A program made the translations under genes and the position numbers. DNA of 41,424 nucleotides from an uncultured Collinsella sp. Lineage in GTDB: Bacteria; Actinomycetota; Coriobacteriia; Coriobacteriales; Coriobacteriaceae. The stretch lies in the NCBI GenBank assembly GCA_958438955.1, contig CAUBTS010000006.1, positions 1-41,424 of the forward strand. The letters run 5' to 3'. Under the pieces are notes generated by a model. The model was not told the origin of the DNA, made no database searches, and saw nothing but the letters and a program-made list of their open reading frames with translations. Below, one piece after another: positions 1-8,228 of this stretch; the stretch's first letter is position 1, and each line of letters opens with the position of its first letter.

Positions 1-16
1 GGACGAGAACAACCGA

Positions 17-1045
17 CTACAGGTCGATGTGCGATTCCTTGATCGGGAACGGCTCCGCAAAGTGGCACGCGCAGCAGTGACCAGGTGCAACTTCCTTAAA
101 CTCGGGAAGCTTCTCAGAGCAGATACCCTGAGCGATCGGGCAGCGAGTGTGGAAACGGCAACCGGTCGGCGGATCCAGCGGTGACGGCGGATCGCCGGCG
201 AGGATGATGCGCTTGCGGGTCTTCTGGATATCAGGATCGGGCACCGGCACGGCAGACAGCAGCGACTGCGTGTACGGATGGTGAGGCTCGCTGTAGAGCG
301 TCTTCCAGTCCGAAACCTCGACCATCTTGCCCAGATACATAACGGCAACGCGATCAGAAATGTGCTGCACGACGGAGAGGTCGTGAGCAATGAAGAGATA
401 AGCGGTACCGAACTTATCCTGAAGCTCCTTCAGCAGGTTCAAAACCTGGGCCTGAATGGAAACGTCAAGTGCAGAGACAGGCTCGTCGCAGATGATCAGC
501 TTGGGCTTCAGAGCGAACGCGCGGGCAATACCGACACGCTGACGCTGACCGCCGGAGAACTCGTGCGGATAGCGGTTGATGTGCTCGGGGTTCAGACCGA
601 CGACGTCCAGCAGCTCGCGGACACGCTCAATACGCTCTTCCTTGGTGCCAACGCCATGAATGGTCATGGGCTCAGAAACAATCTCGCCGATGGTCATACG
701 AGGGTTGAGCGAAGCATAGGGATCCTGGAAGATGAACTGCATCTCGCGACGCATGTCCTTGATCTCGTGCTTGCTCATCTCGGCAACGTCTTTGCCCTGG
801 AAGAACACTTTGCCTGCCGTCGGCTTGGTCAGGCGCATGATGGTGCGGCCCGTGGTGGACTTACCGCAACCAGACTCGCCGACCAGGCCAAAGGTCTCGC
901 CCGGATAAATCTCGAACGAAATGTCATTCACAGCAGAGACGACACGCTTGGAGAAGCGCTTGGCGAACATGCCGGACTCAGCGGGAAACTCCTTAGAGAG
1001 GTGCTCGACCTTCAGCAGCGGAGTGCGCTCGTTGGTATCTGCCAT
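17..1045 (-). CDS. oppF: Oligopeptide ABC transporter ATP-binding protein OppF
   Basis: This is a 342-residue cytoplasmic ATPase that would power oligopeptide import together with OppD. It shows a Walker A motif (GLVGESGCGKST), the ABC signature FSGGQRQR, Walker B (LIICDEP) and a His-loop (FIAHD). The C-terminal oligopeptide-type domain keeps its cysteine cluster (GCRFHTRCP, then further Cys residues), which in related Opp/Dpp ATPases can hold a 4Fe-4S cluster. It is the last gene of the opp operon visible here. Its ATG overlaps the oppD stop by one base (TAATG), implying translational coupling. The assignment to OppF rather than OppD rests on gene order and on the N-terminal sequence, which is of OppF type. 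The substrate is presumed to be peptides but cannot be read from the sequence. Confidence 0.93.
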   Translation of the reverse strand: MADTNERTPLLKVEHLSKEFPAESGMFAKRFSKRVVSAVNDISFEIYPGETFGLVGESGCGKSTTGRTIMRLTKPTAGKVFFQGKDVAEMSKHEIKDMRREMQFIFQDPYASLNPRMTIGEIVSEPMTIHGVGTKEERIERVRELLDVVGLNPEHINRYPHEFSGGQRQRVGIARAFALKPKLIICDEPVSALDVSIQAQVLNLLKELQDKFGTAYLFIAHDLSVVQHISDRVAVMYLGKMVEVSDWKTLYSEPHHPYTQSLLSAVPVPDPDIQKTRKRIILAGDPPSPLDPPTGCRFHTRCPIAQGICSEKLPEFKEVAPGHCCACHFAEPFPIKESHIDL

Positions 1046-2136
1046 TACGCCTCGCCTCCCTTCTTGGAATCCTTGCGCGTACGGGACGTCTCAGGGGCGT
1101 TCTTGAGGAACTCGGGGTCACCGGAGTAGTGGCACGCAGAGTAATGACCAGACTCGGTGACAACGCGCTCGGGGCGCTGCTTGCGGCACTTGTCCGTCGC
1201 ATAGGGGCAGCGAGGAGAGAAGACGCAGCCCTCAGGCAGGTTCATGAGCGAAGGCGGGTTGCCGTGAATCGGCGTAAGCGGCTTCTTCTCATCGATGGCC
1301 TGCTCCGGGATGGAGCGGATAAGGCCCCAGGTATAGGGGTGACGGCTCTCGTAGAAAATTTCCTCAGCAGTACCGAACTCGACGGGACGGCCAGCATACA
1401 TAACCATGATCTTGTCGGCCATATCAGCGACGACACCCAGGTCATGGGTGATCATGATGATGGCGTTGCCGTTCTTCTCCTGCATTTCCTGCATAAGCTC
1501 AATAATCTGAGCCTGAATGGTAACGTCCAAGGCAGTCGTGGGCTCGTCGGCAATCAGAATATCGGGGTCGCAGGCAAGAGCCATAGCGATCATGACGCGC
1601 TGACGCATACCGCCAGAGAACTGGTGCGGATACTCATTGACGCGCTTCTCGGGCTCGGGGATACCCACGAGGTCCAAAAGCTCGGTGGCGCGCTTGAGCG
1701 CCTCCTGCTTGGAGTAGCCACGGTGCAGACGAAGGCCCTCGCCCACCTGCTTGCCGATCTTATAGACCGGGTTCAAGGAGGTCATAGGATCCTGGAAGAT
1801 CATCGCGATATCGTTACCGCGAATGTGCTGCATCTCTTCCTCGGTCATTTCGAGGATAGAACGACCGCGATAGCGAACGTCGCCGCCCTCAATCTTTCCC
1901 GGAGGCATCGAGATGAGGCCCATGATGGTCATGGCGGTCACGGACTTACCGGAGCCGGACTCACCGACGACACCCAGGGTCTCGCCGCGATCGAGCGTGT
2001 AGGACACACCGTCGACAGCGCGAACGACGCCGTCCTCGGTATGGAAATACATCTTAAGGTCATCGACCTCGAGCAGATGCTGGCCCTCGGGAACCGGCTG
2101 GTCCTTCAGGTCCACATAGTTCTTGTTCTTCTTCAT
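1045..2136 (-). CDS. oppD: Oligopeptide ABC transporter ATP-binding protein OppD
   Basis: This is a 363-residue ABC ATPase, the partner of OppF in the cytoplasmic motor of the peptide importer. Walker A (GVVGESGSGKSVT), signature FSGGMRQR, Walker B (ILIADEP) and the switch His (MITHD) are all present. The C-terminal domain has the CVFSPRCPYATDKC cysteine pattern found in Opp/Dpp ATPases. The gene starts two bases after the oppC stop and its own stop overlaps the oppF start, so oppC-oppD-oppF should be translated as a coupled block. The N-terminus carries a short charged lead (MKKNKNY) before the ATPase fold. Length and motif order are normal for the family. Confidence 0.93.
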   Translation of the reverse strand: MKKNKNYVDLKDQPVPEGQHLLEVDDLKMYFHTEDGVVRAVDGVSYTLDRGETLGVVGESGSGKSVTAMTIMGLISMPPGKIEGGDVRYRGRSILEMTEEEMQHIRGNDIAMIFQDPMTSLNPVYKIGKQVGEGLRLHRGYSKQEALKRATELLDLVGIPEPEKRVNEYPHQFSGGMRQRVMIAMALACDPDILIADEPTTALDVTIQAQIIELMQEMQEKNGNAIIMITHDLGVVADMADKIMVMYAGRPVEFGTAEEIFYESRHPYTWGLIRSIPEQAIDEKKPLTPIHGNPPSLMNLPEGCVFSPRCPYATDKCRKQRPERVVTESGHYSACHYSGDPEFLKNAPETSRTRKDSKKGGEA

Positions 2137-2138
2137 CC

Positions 2139-3074
2139 TTATGCGTCCTTCATCTTGACGTCGAGGGCGTCGCGCAAACCGTCACCCAGCAGGGTGAAGG
2201 CGAGCACCGTCGAGAGAATTGCCAGACCGGGCATGATCATCATCCAGGGAGCAGTCAGCAGATACTGCTGACCGTCCTGAATCATGGAGCCCCACGAAGG
2301 CGTAGGCGGAATAACGCCCATGCCGAGGAAGGACAGAGCAGACTCGGTCAGGATGGCGCCACCAATGTTCATGGTCGCGTAGACCACGATGGAGGCGACG
2401 GAGTTCGGGAAGATGTGACGCACGACGATACGAGCATCAGATGCACCCATCGCGCGCGCAGCATCAACATAGTCGTTTTCCTTGACGGTCAAGATCGCAG
2501 AGCGGAAGACGCGCGCAATCGAAGGCCAGCCGAGAATACCGATGGCGATAAAGACGTTCTGAAGACCGCGGCCGATAACGGCGATCATGGCGACAACGAA
2601 CAGCACGTACGGGAACGCCAGGAAGATGTCCGCACAGCGCATGATGATCGTATCCCAGATGCCGCCGTAGAAACCGGCCAGAGCACCCATGACCAGACCG
2701 ATCAGCGTGGAAATCGCGGTGGCCATAATTCCGACAGACAGCGAAACGCGCGCACCGTAGATAACGCGGACGAGAATGTCACGACCAAGGGCGTCGGTGC
2801 CAAACGGGTGCTCTGCACACGGAGCCAGCAGCGACGTCTCGGCCATGGTGGTCGAGTCGGAAGCCGTCGGAGAACCGAGCCAGGGCTTAGCCCACAGATC
2901 TGCGGTCAGGGCAACCACAACGACGATGATGATCCAACAGACACCGATAACGGCGAGTTTGTTCTTACGAAGACGCTTAAAAGCGTCGCCCCACAGCGTG
3001 CGGGACTTCGCGGGAGCAGATGCGGCCTTGGTGGCGGTAGCCTGCTCCTGAGACTGAGAATCAGTTTCCTGCAT
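2139..3074 (-). CDS. oppC: Oligopeptide ABC transporter permease OppC
   Basis: This is a 311-residue integral membrane permease of the BPD transport family. An Ala/Ser/Lys-rich cytoplasmic N-terminus (residues 1-35) precedes the first membrane helix (about 41-60). The family motif FGTDALGRDILVR (about residue 90) begins the permease domain, and the EAA loop (AARAMGASDARIVVRHIFPN) that docks on the ATPases is intact. The C-terminal helices end in DALDVKMKD. It forms the translocation path with OppB. It sits 14 bp after oppB and 2 bp before oppD, so co-transcription is very likely. Confidence 0.92.
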   Translation of the reverse strand: MQETDSQSQEQATATKAASAPAKSRTLWGDAFKRLRKNKLAVIGVCWIIIVVVVALTADLWAKPWLGSPTASDSTTMAETSLLAPCAEHPFGTDALGRDILVRVIYGARVSLSVGIMATAISTLIGLVMGALAGFYGGIWDTIIMRCADIFLAFPYVLFVVAMIAVIGRGLQNVFIAIGILGWPSIARVFRSAILTVKENDYVDAARAMGASDARIVVRHIFPNSVASIVVYATMNIGGAILTESALSFLGMGVIPPTPSWGSMIQDGQQYLLTAPWMMIMPGLAILSTVLAFTLLGDGLRDALDVKMKDA

Positions 3075-3088
3075 GAGACGTACCTCCC

Positions 3089-4126
3089 TTAGGCCTTATC
3101 CGACGGACCGCCAAGGCGGATGCGCGGGTCGAGGAATGCATAGCTAATGTCGACGAGCAGGTTGATCACCATGACGACGACAACGATGAGCGTAACGCCG
3201 CCCATAACGATGGGCCAGTCACGCATGCTAATGGCGCGATAGACCTCATAGCCGATACCGGGCCAGTTAAAGACCGTCTCGGTCAGGATGGCGCCCGAAA
3301 GCATGCCGCCAAAGTCGACACCAATATAGGTAACGACGGGGATGAGTGCATTCTTAAGCGCATGCTTGACGATGATCGCGCGATTGGAGAGACCCTTGGC
3401 CTTTGCCGTACGGATGTAATCCTGGTTCATGACGTCAAGCAGCTGCGAGCGCATAATGCGGGCGGCGTAAGCGGTCGAAACCGAAGCCAGCGTAATGGTC
3501 GGAAGCACATAGTGCATCCAATCCTGATACTGAGAGCTGGAACCGCCGGCACCCGAGATCGGCATGGAGATTGCACCGCCCGTGGCGTCCTTGAGGATGA
3601 CGCCAAAGAACAGCTGCAGCAACATACCGAGCCAGAAGGCCGGGACCGCAACGAGGATCGACGTGGTGAGCGTTACCAAAATATCCCAGAAGGAATAACG
3701 CTTTACCGCCGAAATGATACCCGCACCGATACCCATGATTGCCTCGAGCACGATGGCGCACGCGGCAAGTTTGATCGTATACGGATACTTCTGGGCAAAG
3801 ATATCCGTAACCGGCAGCTTGCGCTGATACGAATTGCCCAGATCGCCATGAAGCAGGCCGTTCATGTAATACAAGTAACGGTCCACGAGCGACGTTTGAA
3901 CGGGATCGCCGTTCTCGTCAAGGATCGCGTTGCCGTCCTCGTCCGACTGGACCAGGTGATAGCGGACGCGAAGCTGAAGCTCCACCTCGGGGGACAGAGC
4001 CTTGTCTCCACCGATCAGCTTGATCGGATCTCCCGGCACGATATTCTGGAGGGCGAACAGAATCAGCGTAACGCCCAAAAACACCGGGATGAACTGAAGC
4101 ACACGTTTAACGATGTACTTACCCAT
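3089..4126 (-). CDS. oppB: Oligopeptide ABC transporter permease OppB
   Basis: This is a 345-residue membrane permease with the OppB/DppB start (MGKYIVKRVLQFIPVFLGVTL), one N-terminal helix, and the TMD core after the HGDLGNSYQRK motif. The EAA loop (TAKAKGLSNRAIIVKHALKN) and the typical C-terminus (YAFLDPRIRLG) are present. One oddity is an acidic insertion of about 25 residues (QSDEDGNAILDENGDPVQTS) between helix 1 and the HGDLG motif, in the predicted extracytoplasmic loop, where most OppB proteins are shorter. It lies 156 bp downstream of oppA behind a hairpin that could lower permease expression relative to the binding protein. Confidence 0.93.
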   Translation of the reverse strand: MGKYIVKRVLQFIPVFLGVTLILFALQNIVPGDPIKLIGGDKALSPEVELQLRVRYHLVQSDEDGNAILDENGDPVQTSLVDRYLYYMNGLLHGDLGNSYQRKLPVTDIFAQKYPYTIKLAACAIVLEAIMGIGAGIISAVKRYSFWDILVTLTTSILVAVPAFWLGMLLQLFFGVILKDATGGAISMPISGAGGSSSQYQDWMHYVLPTITLASVSTAYAARIMRSQLLDVMNQDYIRTAKAKGLSNRAIIVKHALKNALIPVVTYIGVDFGGMLSGAILTETVFNWPGIGYEVYRAISMRDWPIVMGGVTLIVVVVMVINLLVDISYAFLDPRIRLGGPSDKA

Positions 4127-4157
4127 ACCACTCCCCTATCTAGGGATTAACCTAAAT

Positions 4158-4185
4158 GGGATGCCGATCGCCAGACCGGCATCCC
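4158..4185 (-). terminator. Intercistronic hairpin between oppA and oppB (attenuator-like)
   Basis: A perfect 9-bp stem (GGGATGCCG with CGGCATCCC) closes a 10-nt loop. On the transcribed strand it is followed by ATTTAGG rather than a long U-run, so it is better read as a partial terminator or mRNA-processing and stability element than as a full stop. Such a structure after a binding-protein gene commonly lets oppA be made in excess over the permease genes. Confidence 0.6.
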
Positions 4186-4282
4186 AAAATTACCATCAGC
4201 CAGTTTACCCCAGGTTAGGGAGAACTGTATGTTTCCCATGAGGTCTACGTAAATACTTGACCCTCACGGAAGCTGCAAACTC

Positions 4283-5959
4283 TTAGGCGAGCTCAGCGGT
4301 ACCCAGATCGGCGTGCTTCTGCGGATCGACATAGAGGTGCTTGATGCGATCGGAGCCGGCGATGGTGTGCGTGTAGAACATAATCGGGATGACCGGGCAG
4401 TCGGCAGCGACCATTGCGTCGGCCTCCTGCATCTTAGCGACGCGCTCCTCGTCGTCAACAATAGTACGAGCCTCGTCGACCTTGGCGTCGAACTCGGGGT
4501 TGTTGTAACCGGAGCGGTTGTCGCCACCGAGGGAGTCGGAGTGGAACAGCGGATACAGGAAGTTGTCCATGATCGGGTAGTCGGCAATCCAACCCAGACG
4601 ACCGAACTGATAGTTAAAGTTCTGATACTGCTCGAGCAGGGCAGACCACTCAGGGGTATCGGAGACAGCGGTAACGCCAACCTTGGCGAGGTCGCCGATG
4701 ATGGACTCCATGATCTCCTTGTGACCGCCGTCCTGGTTGTAGGAAAGGGTCACGCTAATGCCACGATCCCCGTTAGCGCCAGCGGGAGCAACCTTGTCGA
4801 GGTACTCGTTAGCCTTGTCGACATCGTAGGCGCAGAACTCCCATGCGCCCTCCTTGTAGCCATCGATGCCCGGAGGAACAATGCCGTCGGCAGGGGTACG
4901 GGTACCCTTGAAGATGGTCTTGCAGATGGCCTCACGGTTGATGGCCAGGGAGATGCCCCTACGCAGGTCGGCGTTGTTGAACGGCTCGGCCGTGGTGTTG
5001 CAGGTCAGATAGTACGTGGAAGGCTCGGCGCCGAGCAGCATGCGCTCGCCGTCACCCATGGTGTAGCCGTCCTTGGACACGCCGCGATCCTTCTTGGCGG
5101 CATCGATCTGAGCAACGGGAACGTCGCAGACATCGAGGTTACCGGCCTGGAACTCCTTGTAAGCAGTCTCCATGTCCTTGATGACCTGGAAGTGGATGCC
5201 ATCGATCTTGGCCTTGTCGCCATAGTAATCGTCGAACTTCTTGAGGTTGATCTCCTGACCATCCTCCCACTTGCCGTCCATCATGAACGGGCCGTTACCG
5301 ACCGGTGCAAGATAGAAGCTCTTGACATCGGACTCGGCGCACTCGGGAACCGGGGCCAGAGCCGGGTGAGAGGCGACGAAGGGGAAGTCGGCGTAAGCGG
5401 AAGACAGCTTGACGACGAGGGTCTCATCGTCGGGGCAAGTAACACCGCTGAGCTCGGTAGCGTTACCGGCAAGCAGGTCGTCATAGCCCTCGACCATAGA
5501 AAGGTGATAGGAGACCTCGGAAGGGCCGTACTCGGTAGCGATGGCCGACTTGGTGTTGACCAGACGCTCCCAACCGAGCTTGAAGGACTTGGAGGTAACG
5601 TCGTCACCGTTGTGGAACTTGGCCTTCTTGATCTTGAAGGTGAACTCGGTGGCGTCGTCGTTGGCCTCAAAGGACTCGCAAGCCAGCGGAACGATCTCGC
5701 CCTTCTCGGCGTCATAAGAGGTCAGAGCATCAAAGAGCTGGTACTCGACCTGAGTGCCCTGGTCCTCCTGGACGTTATAGGGGTCGATGCAGACCGGGTT
5801 GTTGATGTAGAAGTTCAGCGTCGAACCGGACTCAGAACCGGAAGCGTCGCCGCCCTTCTTGCCGCATGCGGCAAGAAAAGCCATGGAGCTCGCAGCAAGG
5901 GTACCGCCGACAAAGGCGCGACGACCCATAACGGGCTGGTGGAACATAGAATCAGCCAT
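4283..5959 (-). CDS. oppA: Oligopeptide-binding lipoprotein OppA
   Basis: This is a 558-residue extracytoplasmic solute-binding protein (SBP family 5) that would deliver peptides to OppBC. The frame is open further upstream, but the start chosen has AAGGAGG five bases before the ATG and gives a complete lipoprotein signal. That signal has a twin-arginine-like stretch (GRRAFVGG, Arg13-Arg14), a hydrophobic segment and lipobox LAAC with Cys32. The mature part begins with a Gly/Ser linker and has the family hallmarks, for example LNFYINNPVCIDPYN, FHNGDDVTS and the PLFHSDSLGG region near the C-terminus. It is the first gene of the opp operon. Peptide specificity is inferred from the operon only. 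Confidence 0.92.
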   Translation of the reverse strand: MADSMFHQPVMGRRAFVGGTLAASSMAFLAACGKKGGDASGSESGSTLNFYINNPVCIDPYNVQEDQGTQVEYQLFDALTSYDAEKGEIVPLACESFEANDDATEFTFKIKKAKFHNGDDVTSKSFKLGWERLVNTKSAIATEYGPSEVSYHLSMVEGYDDLLAGNATELSGVTCPDDETLVVKLSSAYADFPFVASHPALAPVPECAESDVKSFYLAPVGNGPFMMDGKWEDGQEINLKKFDDYYGDKAKIDGIHFQVIKDMETAYKEFQAGNLDVCDVPVAQIDAAKKDRGVSKDGYTMGDGERMLLGAEPSTYYLTCNTTAEPFNNADLRRGISLAINREAICKTIFKGTRTPADGIVPPGIDGYKEGAWEFCAYDVDKANEYLDKVAPAGANGDRGISVTLSYNQDGGHKEIMESIIGDLAKVGVTAVSDTPEWSALLEQYQNFNYQFGRLGWIADYPIMDNFLYPLFHSDSLGGDNRSGYNNPEFDAKVDEARTIVDDEERVAKMQEADAMVAADCPVIPIMFYTHTIAGSDRIKHLYVDPQKHADLGTAELA

Positions 5960-6055
5960 GCCATCCTCCTTATGAGATAGGACAAAGTAAGTTCGGTCGG
6001 GCAACGTCAAGACAGCCCAATCGAACCATTCAAACGCGGTCCGCCGTTTTGGCTG

Positions 6056-6084
6056 GTTATACAAAGCGGACCAACGTATTGCAA
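6056..6084 (-). promoter_or_regulatory. Candidate oppA promoter with overlapping 12-bp palindrome
   Basis: On the minus strand, TTGCAA (6079-6084) and TATAAC (6056-6061) are separated by exactly 17 bp. A transcript from here would carry a leader of about 90 nt before oppA. The -35 box is the core of a perfect 12-bp palindrome, GTATTGCAATAC (6076-6087), which could be an operator. This is pattern-based only. Confidence 0.5.
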
Positions 6085-6198
6085 TACAGTAGCGCATTTT
6101 ATGCACGATTTGGGGCTAATTCCGGTTAACGGTCGAGAATTTCTTTAGTTGGGCGAAGTATGTGGGGATATTTTGACTCTGTTACAAATATGTAAACA

Positions 6199-6228
6199 AA
6201 AAGGGTCCCGCACTTGCGGAACCCTTTT
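6199..6228 (-). terminator. Rho-independent terminator of secG
   Basis: On the minus strand, AAAAGGGT and CCGC pair with GCGG and ACCCTTTT around a 4-nt loop, with one internal mismatch. A TTTTTGTTT run follows. It lies 22 bp past the secG stop and separates secG from the opp operon. The A/T-flanked stem could also work weakly in the other direction, but no plus-strand gene ends here. Confidence 0.85.
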
Positions 6229-6250
6229 CGAATATTTATGCGGCTCGTGC

Positions 6251-6505
6251 TTAGTAGCCGACGATGCCCTGCGGGAAGAAGAACATGCACAGCACGACGC
6301 ACACGGCAAACACGACAGCCATGATGACGGTCAGGCGGTCGAGGTTCTGCTCCATGACGCCCGTGGCAGAGCTGGAGTTATACAGCGAGCTAGCGATCAT
6401 ATCCGAAACGCCGGTGCCCTTACCGGAATGCATCAGGACGAGAATCGTCAGCGCCACGGCAGAGACAGCCCAAACGACAAACAGAAGAATCTGGAACGGA
6501 CCCAT
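6251..6505 (-). CDS. secG: Preprotein translocase subunit SecG
   Basis: This is an 84-residue small membrane protein with two hydrophobic helices (about residues 3-24 and 57-78) flanking a Gly/Ser-rich loop (HSGKGTGVSD), the standard SecG layout. SecG assists SecYE in protein export. AAGGAG precedes the ATG by 7 bases. Neighbouring gpmI-tpiA-pgk-gap makes the frequent actinobacterial arrangement of glycolytic genes ending in secG. Here a strong terminator separates gpmI from secG, so secG probably has its own promoter in the 107 bp upstream. That stretch has short palindromes (AGTTTAAACT at 6527-6536 and CAGTACTG at 6538-6545), but no convincing -35/-10 pair was found. Confidence 0.9.
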   Translation of the reverse strand: MGPFQILLFVVWAVSAVALTILVLMHSGKGTGVSDMIASSLYNSSSATGVMEQNLDRLTVIMAVVFAVCVVLCMFFFPQGIVGY

Positions 6506-6612
6506 AGATAAGCTCCTTAATAGAACAGTTTAAACTCCAGTACTGTACCACAATCCCCCGCTCTCCCCTACCTGCCACTCAAGGACGGGGTGGAAATGGC
6601 AGAAATACCAAA

Positions 6613-6644
6613 AAGGGGGTTGTCCGGTTGTGGACAACCCCCTT
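6613..6644 (-). terminator. Rho-independent terminator of gpmI
   Basis: A perfect 13-bp stem (AAGGGGGTTGTCC with its complement) encloses a 6-nt loop and is followed on the minus strand by TTTTTGG. It starts 25 bp after the gpmI stop and ends the pgk-tpiA-gpmI transcript. Confidence 0.9.
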
Positions 6645-6669
6645 ACTAGAAAACGGTATTTGTTTTCTC

Positions 6670-8223
6670 TTAGGCCTCGGTGGCGAGCACGCGACCCGTC
6701 ATCTCGGCGGAAGGCTCAATACCAGCCATGGTGAGCATGGTCGGAGCGATATCGGAAAGACGGCCGTCCTCGATACCGGTGAGCTTGGCCTTCTCATCAA
6801 CGATGATGAACGGCACACGGTTGGTGGTGTGAGCCGTGAACGGATGCTTGGAACCGTCGGAAGCAACGTCAAACATGTGGTCGGCGTTGCCGTGGTCGGC
6901 GGTGATCAGCGCAAAGCCACCCTTGGCGAGAATCGCCGGGACAACCTTGGACAGGGCATCGTCAACAGCCTCGACGGCCTTAACGGCGGCGTCGAAGACA
7001 CCGGTGTGACCAACCATGTCGCAGTTCGCGAAGTTCACGATGTAGAAATCAGCGCGATCCTCGTTGATGGCGGCGACAAGCTTCTCGGTAACCTCGGGAG
7101 CGCTCATCTCAGGCTGCAGATCGTAGGTAGCGACCTTGGGGGAAGCGACGAGCACGCGCTCCTCGCCCTCCTTGGGCTCCTCGATGCCGCCGTTGAGGAA
7201 GAACGTCACGTGGGCGTACTTCTCGGTCTCGGCGGTGTGCAGCTGCTTCAGGCCATTGGCGGCGATAACGTCGGCCAGGACGTTCTCGGGGAACGTCTTG
7301 GGGAAGGCGACCTCGACGTCAAACGTCGGATCGTACTCGGTCATCGTCACAAAGTGCGAAAGCTTGATCTGCTCGCGCTCAAAGCCGTCGAACTCCTTGT
7401 CCGTGAACACGCGGGTCATCTGACGAGCGCGGTCGGGACGGAAGTTGAAGAAGATGGCCGCGTCGCCCTCGTGGATGCCCTCGTTATGGGCAGCGAAGGG
7501 CTCGACGAACTCGTCGCCGCGCGGATCCTTCTCATAGTAGGCCTTGATACCGGCAACGGGGTCGGTATCGGCATCGGACGCGTTGACCATGACGTCGTAG
7601 GCGCGCTGGATGCGCTCCCAACGATTATCGCGGTCCATGGCCCAATAACGGCCCGAGACGGTGGCAACGCGAGCGTCGCAACCGGTCTCCTCGGAGATCT
7701 TAGCCAGGAAGGCGCAGAACTCACTCATGTAGCCAGCGCCGGACTGCGGGTCAACGTCGCGGCCATCCATGAAGGCGTGGACGCGAACGGTCTTGACACC
7801 GTGCTCGGCAGCCATCTTGACCAGAGCCTCGACGTGGTTCATGTGAGAATGAACACCGCCAGGGCTCATAAGGCCCATGAGGTGGAGAGTCTTACCGTCA
7901 GCCTTGACATCGTCCATAGCCTTGACGAAAACCTCGTTCTTGGCGATGGAGCCGTCCTTGATGGCATTGTTGATGCGCGAAAGCTCCTGGAACACGATGC
8001 GGCCGGCACCGATGTTGAGGTGACCCACCTCGGAGTTACCCATCTGGCCGTCGGGAAGGCCCACGTCCTCGCCCGAAGCACCGAGCGTGGTGTGAGGATA
8101 CTTCTCGTACAGGCTATCAAGGAAGGGCGTCTTGGCAGCGGCGACGGCGTTCTCGCCATCGGCCGGAGCAAGGCCGCAGCCATCCATGATAATCAGGAGT
8201 GCAGGAAGATGACGTTGTGCCAT
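6670..8223 (-). CDS. gpmI: 2,3-bisphosphoglycerate-independent phosphoglycerate mutase
   Basis: This is a 517-residue cytoplasmic enzyme converting 3-phosphoglycerate to 2-phosphoglycerate in lower glycolysis. It has the metal-binding start (IIMDGCGLAP, Asp14) and the phosphorylated-serine motif QMGNSEVGH (Ser64). The mid-protein segments MDGRDVDP, TVSGRYWAMDRD and YDPTFDV are also present, as is the C-terminal metal site TADHGNADHM. Length and order of motifs match the alkaline-phosphatase-superfamily iPGM rather than the cofactor-dependent enzyme. It follows tpiA by 5 bp, so it is co-transcribed with pgk-tpiA, and is followed by a strong terminator. Confidence 0.96.
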   Translation of the reverse strand: MAQRHLPALLIIMDGCGLAPADGENAVAAAKTPFLDSLYEKYPHTTLGASGEDVGLPDGQMGNSEVGHLNIGAGRIVFQELSRINNAIKDGSIAKNEVFVKAMDDVKADGKTLHLMGLMSPGGVHSHMNHVEALVKMAAEHGVKTVRVHAFMDGRDVDPQSGAGYMSEFCAFLAKISEETGCDARVATVSGRYWAMDRDNRWERIQRAYDVMVNASDADTDPVAGIKAYYEKDPRGDEFVEPFAAHNEGIHEGDAAIFFNFRPDRARQMTRVFTDKEFDGFEREQIKLSHFVTMTEYDPTFDVEVAFPKTFPENVLADVIAANGLKQLHTAETEKYAHVTFFLNGGIEEPKEGEERVLVASPKVATYDLQPEMSAPEVTEKLVAAINEDRADFYIVNFANCDMVGHTGVFDAAVKAVEAVDDALSKVVPAILAKGGFALITADHGNADHMFDVASDGSKHPFTAHTTNRVPFIIVDEKAKLTGIEDGRLSDIAPTMLTMAGIEPSAEMTGRVLATEA

Positions 8224-8228
8224 ATGTC

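Noticed and set aside
5960..6106. Upstream in-frame extension of oppA
   Set aside because: The extension contains the probable promoter and leader, lacks a ribosome site, and would bury the lipoprotein signal. The ATG at 5959 has AAGGAGG.
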